The position numbers and the translations under genes were made by a program. Below are positions 1 through 10,900 of a DNA stretch of 64,000 nucleotides, in pieces. Source of the stretch: Dioscorea cayenensis subsp. rotundata (lineage: Eukaryota > Streptophyta > Magnoliopsida > Dioscoreales > Dioscoreaceae). Every line of letters starts with the position of its first letter. The first letter of the stretch is position 1. Location: the NCBI RefSeq assembly GCF_009730915.1, contig NC_052489.1, positions 1,798,001-1,862,000 on the forward strand, in the 5' to 3' direction. The notes under the pieces were generated by a model. That model ran no database searches. It was given only the letters and a program-made list of their open reading frames with translations, and had not been told where the DNA came from.

Positions 1-103
1 TAGTGTAGTTCTTAAACTAGCAACATGATTTTAATCATCACAGTTCTTTGAGTTGACATACTTATTCTTATTTGCAGAGAGCTTGATCAACAGAAATATA
101 TAA

Positions 104-326
104 ATGGAGATTTCTGAAGAGATGTTGAGCGCAATCATTCCGGCAGTGGTGCACTGGGTGTTCGCTGGGATATATACGGGTTATTAGGAACATATCTCAC
201 ACAGTACCGTTTACACCCAAAAAGGTGATGAAGAGAAGAACAACACTGTATCCAAAAAGAGCAGTGATCAAAGGAGTCTTAATCCAACATGTCATTCAAA
301 TAGCAGTTCACTACATGGCCGCAAAG
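104..326 (+). pseudogene. Broken exon 1 of a sphinganine C4-hydroxylase (SBH) gene
   Basis: The ATG at 104 opens a frame whose first residues (MEISEEMLSAIIPAVVHWVF) match the N-terminus of the two intact SBH genes at 6.2-7.1 and 16.8-17.7 kb. A TAG at 185-187 ends it after 27 codons. Homology then continues in other frames: the acidic stretch before NTVS, then the segment reading VIKGVL. The copy therefore carries at least one nonsense change plus frameshifts. It ends at a GT that aligns with the intact exon 1 donor (AAAG|gtat, 326/327). No exon 2 can be seen in the next kilobases. It lies on the plus strand, opposite to the two intact copies. I infer a dead, truncated member of the local SBH family. 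Confidence 0.75.
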
Positions 327-430
327 GTATTATATAACAGACTTATAATTTTCATTTATAATCTCTTTTTGCAAAAATCATTTATAATCTTGACACATGC
401 GCATGATGAATAGATTTTTGTTGTTGTGTG

Positions 431-611
431 GCTTATATATATATATATATATATATAAGTTGAAAAATATCAAATCTCCAAAAGTGTTATTTTAGATATA
501 TATATGTTGAAAAATATCAAATCTCCAAAAGTGTTATTTTAGATATATATATATATAACACTTTTGGTGATTTGATATTTTTCAACTTATATATATCTAA
601 AATAACACTTT
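431..611. repeat. Short direct and inverted repeat (foldback)
   Basis: After a TA run (about 431-458), a unit of about 40 bp beginning gttgaaaaatatcaaatc occurs at 459-500 and again at 506-550. An inverted copy follows at 553-586, and a partial inverted copy of the unit's other half at 588-611. Two arms of about 32 bp pair with one mismatch around a TA-rich loop. It looks like a MITE remnant or a rearranged microsatellite; no coding content. Confidence 0.6.
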
Positions 612-2523
612 GCTAGCTTGGATCATCAGCAAGGTGTTAGAAATACACATCAGCATTTCATGAGAAGCCCTTGGTGAGGTGTATCGTCGATGTGTATTTT
701 CCCACACACCTGTCGATCGTGTCCCAAGCCCAGCGTGGATTAAACAACTTTAATTTAATTCATGACATATAATTCAAGTGGCCAGCTCAGCAAAAATTGA
801 TCGGAATCTTATGGGTGACCTCTCGATGAAACACAATTAATGTAGGGTGATTGAAAAAAAACAAATTCAAATTCTTTGAGCAAAGTGGAAAACGGTCATA
901 GTATAGTGGCCTCCTAAAATTTTTACCCTATTGTTGACACAAAAAATATAAAATAGTGACGAACAAAGTCGTAACAATAGTTTATTTTATTGTGACGCCA
1001 TTATTTTTATTGGTAACCAATGTTTAGTCACTAATGTTGTTTAAAGATAGTATCATGTGTTTAAAATTATTTGTGATAAATATAAAGTTATATCTTATTT
1101 AATTTTGTCAAAAAAAAAAACATAAATTTTTAGTAGTAAATTATTGTCACACAAGAAAATAAAAGTGTTTAATATCTTGTAGATATTTATAAAAATATAT
1201 AAATATCAATAAAAAAGTACAAAATTTTATTTCAAATATATAAAACTAGAAATTAAATATCCAAAAATACAGTTTTAATATTATCTTAAACTATTCTCTA
1301 ATGTAAATTTGGAGAAAAAGTATGCATTTGAATCTTCCTTTTTGCTTTTCAACCTCAACTTAACTCCTTTTTTCGGGACTTTAACATTATTCCCTCTTGA
1401 TCTTGATCTTTATCCTGCATATTTAGAAAAAAAAAATATAAGAATCTAATAAATAATTTTAAAAATTTTAAAAAATTCTAATTTAATTATAACTTTCATA
1501 CCATTATTTATTCTCAATTGAGAAGAGACAAATTCCATGTTGTATTTGGCTTGTTGTTGTTTAAATAGATAAACAATCGTAAAGAAAAAACTACACAATC
1601 AAAATTTAAACAACATATTCCTATTATGAACCTAAAACTCAAAGTGTCAAAAATGAAAACACTAACAAACAACCATGATCATAAAATTCCAACAATCCTA
1701 ACTTTGAAGATGAAAAAGATAAAGCAAAACAACAATAATCTATTTTTCAATGCATAAACTATGCAAAAGAATTTAAGCAAAGGAAAAGAAGCAAATCTTG
1801 TGACCATTAATGATATTTATATGTATATCTTGAATTAGTTGAGTCACTTCGATTTTCCGAATCAAATAAAGCCAATATGTTGCCACCAATCTCCTTAGGC
1901 ACATGAGTACTCAAGGTTTTATCATCTTAGTTATTTTTATATGTTAAGTTCATTGAGGATATATATTTTTTTAAAATTAAATTTTTTATAAAATTTACAT
2001 TATCCAAATATCTATTTAATTTTGATTTTAATTTTAAAAATTTTCTCTTATGCTATAAATCCTAGATATGATCTAAATTAAAGGCATGTTTTCTAAGCCT
2101 TATAATTAAATTTTAAATATTGGATAAAGTATAATTTTAAAACCCATTTAAATTTTATTTATAATTACTTGAAAATGCCTAACAAATTTTAAAAAAATCT
2201 ATACATAATTTTGATATTTTTTTAATATTTTATTAAGAATATAATTTTTACAACTACATGTACTCATCTATAAAAGACTATATATGTTAATTTATATTTT
2301 TATGACATAAGATTCATAATTGTAATAGATACTAAATTGTCACAATTGAAATAATAATTGTGACAAAATAATTAAATATCATAATTAATCCAAACTATAG
2401 TGACAATTAACACAGTTAAGAAATTTAATTTTTATGATAATATTTAGTAGACACTAAATGGCTTAATTTTTTGTGACAAAACTATTGTAAAAAAAATAGA
2501 TGTTGAGTGATAGAAAACACTTT
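612..2523. other. AT-rich intergenic DNA with degenerate CACTA-like subterminal motifs
   Basis: No gene seen. Around 945-1040 and 2320-2520 there are repeated short motifs of the type GTGACGA, TTGTCACAA and TAGTGAC on both strands. The same motifs fill the adjoining element at 2524-2855, so this stretch may hold older copies of the same DNA transposon family. The rest is low-complexity A/T sequence. Confidence 0.35.
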
Positions 2524-2855
2524 CGCTACAATAAATAAAAAATTATAGTGACGACAATATGTCTTGTCACAACTACACATCATTTTTATTAAGAAGTTTT
2601 TGACACTAAATCTTATATACTTTTAGTGACCAACATTAGACATAAAAAAGTTTTTGCCACTATTAATATATTAGTAGTGACGACTTAATTGTGACATATA
2701 GTACATTGTCACAATTATTATTGTAATAATGACAAAAATATAAATTGTCACAATTAATTTAAACAATAATGTCGGTTAATTTTTTTGCCACAAAAAAAAC
2801 CTAATATTTGTTGGAAAATAATAAGTTGTCACTAAAAGTAATACCTCTTGTAATG
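2524..2855. mobile_element. CACTA-like non-autonomous DNA transposon (degenerate)
   Basis: The left end reads CGCTACAATAAATA followed by TTATAGTGACGAC. The right end, read in reverse, is CATTACAAGAGGTATTAC followed by TTTTAGTGAC. Both resemble the plant CACTA terminus CACTACAAGAAA followed by TTAGTGACG, with decay. The inside is packed with TTGTCAC/GTGACAA motifs in both orientations, typical of CACTA subterminal repeats. No transposase and no clean 3-bp target duplication could be made out. About 330 bp long. Confidence 0.4.
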
Positions 2856-3397
2856 ATTGGATTGATGTTCCCCAATAATGGAGAACTAATTTTCATGGGG
2901 CATATATAAACTCTATGACTTTATTCTTTGAAGACTTGATTATGAATCTTCCTTTGACTTTTATATTGCAATGTATATTGTGTTTTAGATTCAATTTTGT
3001 GTGCTCAATTGTCTTGATTTGTATTGTTACGAGAGTCGAGAAATTTTGTGTGATTTGCATGAGTGATGATCGAGAGATCCACTATGTATAGATTAACCGA
3101 GATTGAAGGGAATCACGAGTCCGCTTAGTGATTTGCAACTAAAACTCTCTCAATCTAGCAAGTGAATTTTGCTTTACCAGTTGCGACCTTGTCGAGTTTT
3201 CATCGTCAACCCTAAAGAGAGTCTATGCCCGGATACCCCTGTTTCATGCTTAGTCGATCTTCTGTGAGCTGGTGTTGTTAGTTTCCTTTATTAATTTTCA
3301 TCTATTTTTTCAATCTTCCTTAACCATGTTTTCATTTAGGTTAGATAACAAAATGAGAGCTAGCACTACTATTTTTTAATTTACTCATTGGATTTGT
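2856..3397. other. Intergenic, no gene recognised
   Basis: AT-rich with a moderately GC stretch near 3030-3260. No long reading frame and no known motif. It could be part of a decayed retroelement, but nothing in it proves that. Confidence 0.3.
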
Positions 3398-4510
3398 TAG
3401 TGCAACCGCACTATAATTGGCATGATTTGACACAAAGACAAGATGACGTGGTATAAATGATGACATAGCAAGGAGTCTTGACTTTGAGGTAAATATCTTG
3501 AAGATCTTCGAGAAGTTATTTTTGGTAATGTGTTACAACTTGAAAACAAGATCATATCAAGACCATATTTAGGGAGATTTGATTGGAGACTAAATATGGA
3601 TGGAGTTTAATTGAAGAAATATCTATCAATGGTATGAATGAAGACTATTGAAGGTATGATTTGAAGAAACCTTAATAGGTATGATTGAAGACTATTAAGA
3701 CCAAGATTTAAAGACATGCCTATTGTTGGCATGATTGAGATTATTGATTGAAGATCTTTCTTGTGAAGATTTGAAGGCCAAACTTGGATGAATTGAAGAT
3801 CAAGTTTGGTAAGTTTCATGAAAACGCACAAGGACGTGCGCCCCTTGGGAGGGAACTGCGTGATGAGAAATTAAGGAGATAGGCTAGTTGCCGGCAGTTG
3901 GGATCGGGAGATTTGGCTGCACTGACTCGGACTAAGCATGACCGGGAGGTTGATGGGTCTTGAGGTCATTCGTAATGTAATCAGAACTCAGTCAATTCAG
4001 CAATTAGGGCCATGTTGCAATTCATGTTACAACAGGAGTTGCAACAACTAATTTTGGAAGGTTTTTAAATTAGTAGATGCGGAGATTCTAAAAGAGGTAT
4101 GTGTTATATTTGGGATATTGAGGCGTCTATATAAGCTACCTTGCTCTGAGATATGGTGTGTCTCTTATGGAGGAGAGTGTGTGAGCACTAGACAATCTAG
4201 AGAGGGTAGTGATCTTTATTGTTGAGAGAGTGAGCGACAAGTGTTTGTACTCATCTATTTTCACCTCTTTTAGTGGATTGTTTATCTCTGGGCTTGGCCC
4301 TGCAGACGTAGTCGAGTGGACGCCGAATTGGGTTATTAATCTTATGTGTCTCTTTCTTGTTTGGTTTGTGTGTGCTTTCATGAGTGTTTGAGTATTTCTC
4401 TAAATCACAAATCACATCGGCAGAACTAACATGATCGACAATTTGCTTTCATGCGTGCACATTGTATTACTTGATTAGCAACTGCACTTGTATTTAGGTG
4501 GCATTAATAC
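3398..4510 (+). repeat. Possible solo LTR of an old retrotransposon
   Basis: The stretch is more GC-rich than its surroundings. It starts with TGTTAGTGCAACCGC and contains a TATATAA box at 4128-4134. About 200 bases follow that resemble an R/U5 leader (a TTGTTGAGAGAGTGAG-like segment, then GGCTTGGCCCTGCAGACGTAG). Such a layout is typical of copia-type LTRs. No primer-binding site, polypurine tract, coding region or second LTR is present. The right boundary is uncertain and no target duplication was found. Confidence 0.33.
4128..4134 (+). promoter_or_regulatory. TATA box inside the LTR-like stretch
   Basis: TATATAA in the context GCGTCTATATAAGCTACC, the usual spacing and context of an LTR core promoter. 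Weak evidence by itself. Confidence 0.35.
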
Positions 4511-4519
4511 TTTTCACTA

Positions 4520-5160
4520 AACAAATTAAAAGTAATCATCTCTCATAGTTTAAGACCATTCAACTGCAATCATTTCTGGTAGTTTAAGACCATTCAATCG
4601 CATGTGTTATGTGAACCAGTCTTTGTCAGCATCTTAATTGATTTGGGAATTGACCACATGATAAATTGTTGCAGAAGATGTCAATCAGATTATATTAAAA
4701 AAAAAATGTTAGGCGATAATTGAATTGAATAATTTTTTTTTAAAGTCCCAATGATTTGTTACTTCTTAATTTGACTGTCAAAATGAATTTAGGGCATTAG
4801 TTACTGTTTTATAAAGTCTAGAGTTTGATTTTCTATTTGGCAATTGGACAAGGCCGTAGCAGGTGATTTTCAGATTTTCAAATTAATTATTTATAAAAAG
4901 TAATAATACAAAATGAAATACTTGATATACTTGCTAGAGACTCTCAAAAACCATAAAAAGAGTTTCTAATAAGAATTAAGTTTAATATAAATAAAGAGGA
5001 ATAGATGAGATTTATAAATATGCATCAAGTAATTATTAATAAAATTAGATAAAGAGTGTACGCTAATGTTTTCTTTAAATTTTAATTATAAGTTGAAAAA
5101 AAAATAAAAAAATAAAAAAATGATAGAGTTTGATTCACATGGTCAAACACAACATGATAA
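4520..5160. repeat. Third copy of the SBH upstream-flank sequence, without its gene
   Basis: This stretch aligns, in pieces, with the upstream flanks of SBH-A (about 13310-13745) and SBH-B (about 18600-18890 plus 20545-20815). Shared blocks include the TATGTGAACC(A/G)GTC segment, AGAGTTTGAT followed by TATTTG, the AATACTTGATATA and GCTAGA(G)ACTCT part, and AAAGAGTGTAC followed by CTAATG. No SBH coding sequence sits at the expected place to its left. I read it as the remnant of a further unit of the tandem duplication. Confidence 0.55.
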
Positions 5161-5635
5161 ACAAATTTTCCATAATTCTGAATCATTTCATTTTTCTCAA
5201 ACATTTGCTTGAATGAATTTTTTTAAAGGGAAAAAATATCATGTTTTTCCCTGAGCCGTTAAGGCCACCGTGATACATCACCATACCTGCATGTCTCTTT
5301 GATACCCCCCTAATGTATAAGCAGCGCTTGTCACCATTAGTCAAAAGGAAAAAAAACCATGATTTAGATGTGTACAATACTTAAAACTTATGAAGGTGTG
5401 AATTCAACCTTTAGGAAAGATTTATAATTTGTTTCTTATAAATTGTTTGCAATGAAGAATAGGAGCTCTCATGCAAGTATTTTTTATATTTTAAAATTTT
5501 GTCTATTTTTTCTTAGGTGTAACATGGGAAAAACATTTTCAAAAAAAAAATTAAATAAGAGGGATGCAATAGCCGGTAAAAATCCAATTTTTTTTATAAA
5601 TTTTTTATTTGACCTAAAGGTTCAAATTGATAAGT

Positions 5636-5636
<1 letters not shown>

Positions 5637-5675
<39 letters not shown>
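5637..5675. repeat. (TA)n microsatellite
   Basis: A nearly pure TA run in the 3' flank of SBH-A; a matching but shorter run is at about 16330-16360 behind SBH-B. Further TA runs are at 5789-5813 and 6126-6153. Confidence 0.8.
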
Positions 5676-5677
<2 letters not shown>

Positions 5678-5780
5678 ATAATGGACAATTTTTTATGAGC
5701 ATTGGTGATATTTTATTTTTTTTTGAGTTTTTTCTTAAGTTCATCAAACATTGAAAAAGAAAAGAATATATTGACTTTCT

Positions 5781-5815
<35 letters not shown>

Positions 5816-6120
5816 TATATGAAATATCAATGCTAGATATATAGATATTTTTGATGGCTGGATAATAATTCTAATAATATATTCTTTTGACAAATAAAAG
5901 AGAATATTAACATTTATCAATTTTGCAGCATTATTTTCTTCAACAATTAATTTAATTCAAAAAATAATATTGATTTTCAAATAATTAAGGTTAAAATTTA
6001 TTGTCGATTAGCTGATCTTTATTTCAATTATGGAACCAAAAATTACACCTCAACCTACATACAAATATAAATAAAAAAATAAGTACAAATACAGGTACAG
6101 AACTTATACAGTATACATCC

Positions 6121-6159
<39 letters not shown>

Positions 6160-6197
6160 CGCATGCATCAGCATGACAATAGTAGCATCATCTCTAG

Positions 6198-7111
6198 TTA
6201 GTCATCCTTGGTAAGAAGACAGACTTGGAAACCGCCTTCTTTCCTCTTCTCAACAGTAAATGGTCTGTAAGTTCCGAGTATCAAATCCCATGAGAGGAAG
6301 AAGGGCTGTGAGAAGTTGTACTTTTGGCCCTTGAGTTGATGGTGAGTATCATGAAAAGCACAGTTATTAGGAAAGAAACCCTGGAGTGGATTCCAAGGGA
6401 AATACAGACCAGAGTGCACATCCAAGTTCTTGATGATGGCGAAGGAGTAGAAGTAGATGCTGGTTCTGACAGTCATGCCACTCACAACGAATGCAAGGGC
6501 ACTTCCCATTGTGTCCAAAACTAGTCCATCCAAAAGACTGCCATATTGAGCTCCATAGACGTAGGGTACTACGAGTGCATGGTGAGCTGAATGCGTGTGT
6601 TTGTATAGGAACTTATTCTCGTGCATGTAACGGTGCCCAAAGTACTGCACGGTGTCTATCACAGCCATACCAATCACAAATTGCACTGCTATACGTGGCA
6701 GGGAGTGTTGTACTGTTGGTTCTTCTCCTTTCTCTTCCCAAACCTGCATGTGCACATACATGATCAACATATGTAAGTGATCAAATGAGTACATCTAAAT
6801 TTATATAGGAAATTAGTTATGCAAAAAAAAAAAAAACAATGTCATAGAAGGTTTATAAATAAAAAGACAAAAACAAAAATAATCACCTTGGTAACTATGC
6901 AAACGGTGAGGATTTGGAGAGCTTGATGGGTGAGCACTCCTTTGATTACTTTGGATCTGGAGACAGTGTTCTTCTCCTCTTCTTCTCCTATTGGATGTAG
7001 ACGATAGTTCACACAGTGTTGTGCCAGAAATTCATAGAAGAACGAGAACACCCAGTACACAATAACTGGCACCACTGCACTCAACAGCTCATCTGATATC
7101 TCCATGCCCAT
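6198..7111 (-). CDS. SBH: Sphinganine C4-monooxygenase (sphingoid base hydroxylase), copy A
   Basis: Two exons: 7111-6887 (phase 0, donor AAG|gtgatt) and 6743-6198 (acceptor gcag). They give 256 residues, close to the usual length of plant SBH proteins (about 260). The fatty acid hydroxylase superfamily His boxes are all present: HRYMH (residues 112-116), HSAHH (126-130) and HDTHH (206-210). These bind the di-iron centre. Hydrophobic stretches near residues 10-30, 93-110 and 145-165 fit an ER membrane protein. The family hydroxylates C4 of sphinganine to make phytosphingosine-type long-chain bases for ceramides. The ATG at 7111 is followed by a second ATG two codons on. The promoter is oddly placed: a copia element begins 87 bp upstream of the ATG and pushes the TATA box to 12271. 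The copy is intact in sequence, but its expression is doubtful. Confidence 0.93.
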
Positions 7112-7193
7112 GTTCTTCTATATATTTTGATCAAGCTCAAATATGTATGTATATATCTCTCAATATTAATTGATTGATCACTAGCTGCTAGTG

Positions 7194-7198
7194 TATTT
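7194..7198 (+). repeat. Target-site duplication (left) of the copia element
   Basis: TATTT immediately before the left LTR; the same five bases follow the right LTR at 12224-12228. The unfilled site in copy B reads GTGTATTTCAGGAAGAAG, which confirms the insertion point. Confidence 0.9.
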
Positions 7199-7548
7199 TG
7201 TTAGATTAATCATGTTGCATTAGTTATTTTGTTTCACGTTCTGATTGCATGAATATGTGTGTATTAGTTTGCATGAGTTTGTGTGCATGCATGAGTTTGT
7301 GTGTGCATGAGTTTGTGTGCATTAAGTTAGTTTTAATGAGTCAGTCAAAAGCCACGTTCTCTTGGTCATGGTCAAAGCAAGACATGGCAAGAATGTAGGA
7401 CACGTTGTTAGTCATGTAACTACTGATAGTTAGTCTATATAAATGAAGAAAAAAAACCAGAAAATGCTGTGAGTTTTACAGCACCAAATTATTACTTTGT
7501 CTCTCACTTTGATAATTATCAGAAGAATATTGAAGACTGGTTCTATCA
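7199..7548 (+). repeat. Left LTR of the copia element
   Basis: 350 bp, beginning TGTTAGATTAATC and ending GGTTCTATCA. It contains tandem GCATGAGTTTGTGTG units (about 7268-7320) and a TATATAAA box at 7436-7443. Compared with the right LTR it lacks one 18-bp unit. Confidence 0.95.
7436..7443 (+). promoter_or_regulatory. LTR TATA box
   Basis: TATATAAA about 110 bp before the LTR end, in the position expected for the element's core promoter. The same box occurs in the right LTR near 12111. Confidence 0.6.
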
Positions 7549-7550
7549 AG

Positions 7551-7562
7551 TGGTATCCGAGC
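7551..7562 (+). other. Primer-binding site (initiator tRNA-Met type)
   Basis: TGGTATCCGAGC, two bases after the left LTR. The usual plant copia site is TGGTATCAGAGC; one base differs. It primes minus-strand synthesis. Confidence 0.85.
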
Positions 7563-7588
7563 GAGGGTTACGTTTTGACTCTACCAGA

Positions 7589-7984
7589 ATGTCGGAGCAC
7601 GGGGCAAGGTCTTCTTCAAGGTCTCCACCAGCACCTAAGATCCGCGGCCAAGGTGATGGCAGTAGCGGAAGCGGCAACGATAGCCGTAACGTTGTGGTGC
7701 AGCGGGTGGTAAAGGAGACTGGTGGCACAATGGTTTATCCCATGTTGACACGCACAAACTATGGTGACTGGGCCCTCTTGATGAGGGTTAATCTACAAGC
7801 GCAGGGACTCTGGGAAGCGATCGAGCCCGGGAACGCTGACTATCGAGATGACCGAATGGCATTATCTGCCATCCTTCGAGCCGTGCCATCCGAGATGCTG
7901 TCGACTCTCGCCGTCAAGGATACGGCCAAGCAAGCATGGGATGCTGTGAAGACCATGCGAATGGGTGCCGAGCGCGCGCGATAA
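7589..7984 (+). CDS. Copia gag, N-terminal part, ended by an in-frame TAA
   Basis: The ATG at 7589 lies just after the primer site. The frame gives a Ser/Gly-rich start, then the gag segment with the typical YPMLTRTNYGDWALLM motif and the AW(D)AVKTM segment. It stops at TAA 7982-7984. The next codon begins the rest of gag in the same frame, so one nonsense codon separates the two pieces. The gag shell protein packages the element RNA. The stop falls in a GCGCGCGCGATAAGC context, so it could have arisen by a small change in a GC repeat. Frame readthrough at this place is not a known feature of copia elements. Confidence 0.85.
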   Translation: MSEHGARSSSRSPPAPKIRGQGDGSSGSGNDSRNVVVQRVVKETGGTMVYPMLTRTNYGDWALLMRVNLQAQGLWEAIEPGNADYRDDRMALSAILRAVPSEMLSTLAVKDTAKQAWDAVKTMRMGAERAR

Positions 7985-10900
7985 GCAAAAGCGCAGACGT
8001 TGCGTGCAGAATTTGAGTCCATCAGGTTCAAGGATGGTGAAACGGTCGACGACTTCGCCATGCGGCTCACCGGTTTAGTAAATAACCTGAGAATCTTAGG
8101 TGACAATATCGACGACGAGAGGGTTGTGAAGAAGTTCCTTCGCGTCGTTCCTCCGAAGTACACGCAGGTCGCAATCTCCATTGAGACACTCGTCGATCTC
8201 AAGACGCTCACGGTGGAGGAACTCACAGGACGGCTCAAAGCTGTTGAGGAGCGCTACGAGCTCGGCAGCGACAACGGTGGCATGAACAGTAAATTGTTCT
8301 TCACTGAGGAGGAGAAGTTTGTTCACCAGAAGAGGAGAGAACACGGCGATGGTTCTTCTGGTGGAGACAAAGGAAGCAGCAGTGGTGGTGATTATCGTCG
8401 TCGTGGCAAGCAACGCGGTCGTGGCCGTGGCACGGCAGCAGGCAGCCGTGACATGACCAAGGTCAAGTGCTTCAACTGTAACATCTACGGCCATTTTTCG
8501 AAGGAATGTCGAAAACCACGCCGCGAACGCAAGGAGGTGGTGAACCTTACACAAGTGCAAGACAACGCACCGGCATTGTTAATAGCTGAGCATTGTGATC
8601 TCGTCCATGTGGCTGAAGATGCGTCGGAGATGGTGTTTCTTAATGAGGAAAAAGTGTTTCCCATGGATGCTAGCAGTGACGTGTGGTATTTCGACACGGG
8701 AGCTAGCAACCATATGACCGGAGTCAAGGAGATGTTCACGTCACTTGATGATTCAGTTAAAGGCACGGTGAAGTTCGGAGATGGGTCGGTCGTGGAAATC
8801 TGCGGAAAAGGCGCTGTTATGTTTCGATGTCAAAACGAGGAACATAGGGTGCTTACTGAGGTGTATTTCATACCTCGCCTTCGCAGCAATATCGTCAGTT
8901 TGGGCCAGCTTGATGAGAATGGATGCAAGGTCGTCATCGAACACGGGGAGCTGTCAATTTATGATCGCGAACGAAAGCTACTTGCACAAGTCCTACGTTC
9001 CAAGAACAGGTTGTACACTTTATCTTTGAAATTGGCCTCACCTGTGTGCTTGCTAACAAAGGCAAATGAAGTGGCGTGGCGTTGGCATGCACGGTATGGA
9101 CATCTCAACTTTCGTGCACTACATGACCTGAGCGCCAAGGAGATGGTGAAAGGTATTCCCATCATCGATCAAGTCGAACAACTTTGCAGCGGATGCATGC
9201 TTGGTAAGCAACATCGCATGTCGTTTCCTCATGCTACGACGTATCGCGCCGAGCGCCCACTGGAGTTAGCACACGGTGATTTGTGCGGCCCGATCATACC
9301 GGCGACACCAGGAGGTAAACGCTATGTTCTTTTGATCGTTGATGATCATAGCAGATATATGTGGATCGAGGTGCTCAAGTCCAAGGATGAGTCGTTCAAG
9401 CATTTTAAAAGGATTAAGGTTGCTGCTGAGAACGAGGTGGATGTCAAACTTAAAGCGTTTCGTACAGACCGAGGTGGCGAGTTTAATTCCAACGAGTTCC
9501 GCGATTATTGTGATGAACTGGGGATTAAGCGATACACCACCGCACCATACTCACCGCAGCAAAACGGAGTTGTTGAGCGGCGAAATCAGACGGTGGTGGA
9601 GATGGCTCGAAGCTTACTAAAGAGTATGTGTGTGCCAGCTATGTTCTGGGGCGAGGCGATAAAGACTGCAGTACATATTCTCAACCGAGCACCGACACGG
9701 AGTCTCAACGGTATAACACCTTATGAGGCATGGTACAAAAGAAAACCACGTGTGCATTACTTCCAAGTGTTTGGTTGTGTTGCGTATGTGAAGATGATTG
9801 GTCCTGGTGTGACAAAGCTATCGGACAGATCAAAATCGATGGTGTTCCTTGGCTACGAAGAGGGATCCAAGGCTTACCGCGTCTACGACCCGGAGACCAA
9901 GAAGTTACATATAACACGAGACGTTGTGTTTCAGGAAGAGAAAAAGTGGGACTGGGCATCGAATTCATATGAACCCGTTCCTGGCGGTATCGATTCCTTC
10001 ATGGTTGGATATGTTGCTGATCAAGTTGGTGGTGTTTTACATGATGGCATTAATACTACCCTAACAACTGACACAGGAGCAGTGGAACCACAAGCAGTTG
10101 ACTCTCAAACAATCTCGACTCCAAACGAAGTTACACCAGGCATCGAGTGCATGACACCATCTACCAACACATCACCTGATTCGGAGAATGCATCACTGCG
10201 CTATCGGATGGTGTCGGATATCTATGATACAACCCAGCAGGTGACGTATGAATATGACACTGATTTCAACAATATCTGTCTTCTTTCTGCTGAGGAACCT
10301 ACTAGCATTGACCAAGCAATGACAGAGAAGTGCTGGAAACAAGCTATGGACGATGAGATGCAGTCCATCCGCAATAACAACACATGGGTGCTTGTCAACC
10401 TCCCTGCAGGACATAGAGCCATTGGGCTCAAGTGGGTGTTCAAGGTGAAAAAGGATCCTACAGGTAACATCATCAAACACAAAGCTCGTTTGGTTGCGAA
10501 GGGTTATGCTCAACGACAGGGGGTGGATTTTGATGAGGTATTCGCGCCGGTGGCACGTATGGAGACCGTGCGGCTGTTGATTGCACTAGCAGCTCATGGC
10601 GATTGGCAAGTTCACCATATGGACGTTAAGTCTGCGTTTTTGAATGGAGAACTCGCCGAGGAGGTGTATGTGCAGCAGCCTCCTGGTTACATCGAAGACA
10701 AGCACAAACACATGGTTCTCAAGCTACAAAAGGCCTTGTATGGTTTGCGGCAAGCACCACGCGCGTGGAATTTCAAGCTCGACAGCTCGTTAACTTCTCT
10801 CGGTTTCAAGAGAAGTCCTTTAGAGCACTCAGTGTACAGGAGAACAAAGGGTAGCACGTTGCTTCTTGTGGGAGTATACGTTGACGATCTAATCATCACT

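Larger units (their letters stand above)
5412..7198. repeat. Segmental duplication, copy A (gene part)
   Basis: From the AGGAAAGATTTAT segment at 5412 onward, the sequence runs parallel to 16107 onward. The parallel covers the 3' flank, a shared (TA)n tract, the SBH gene and its 5' leader up to the copia insertion at 7199. The parallel resumes at 12224, after the copia element. Differences are mainly microsatellite lengths and small indels; the coding parts are nearly identical. Confidence 0.85.

Noticed and set aside
4136-4391. Short frames on both strands inside the LTR-like stretch
   Set aside because: They fall in a probable LTR leader and have no protein match I know.
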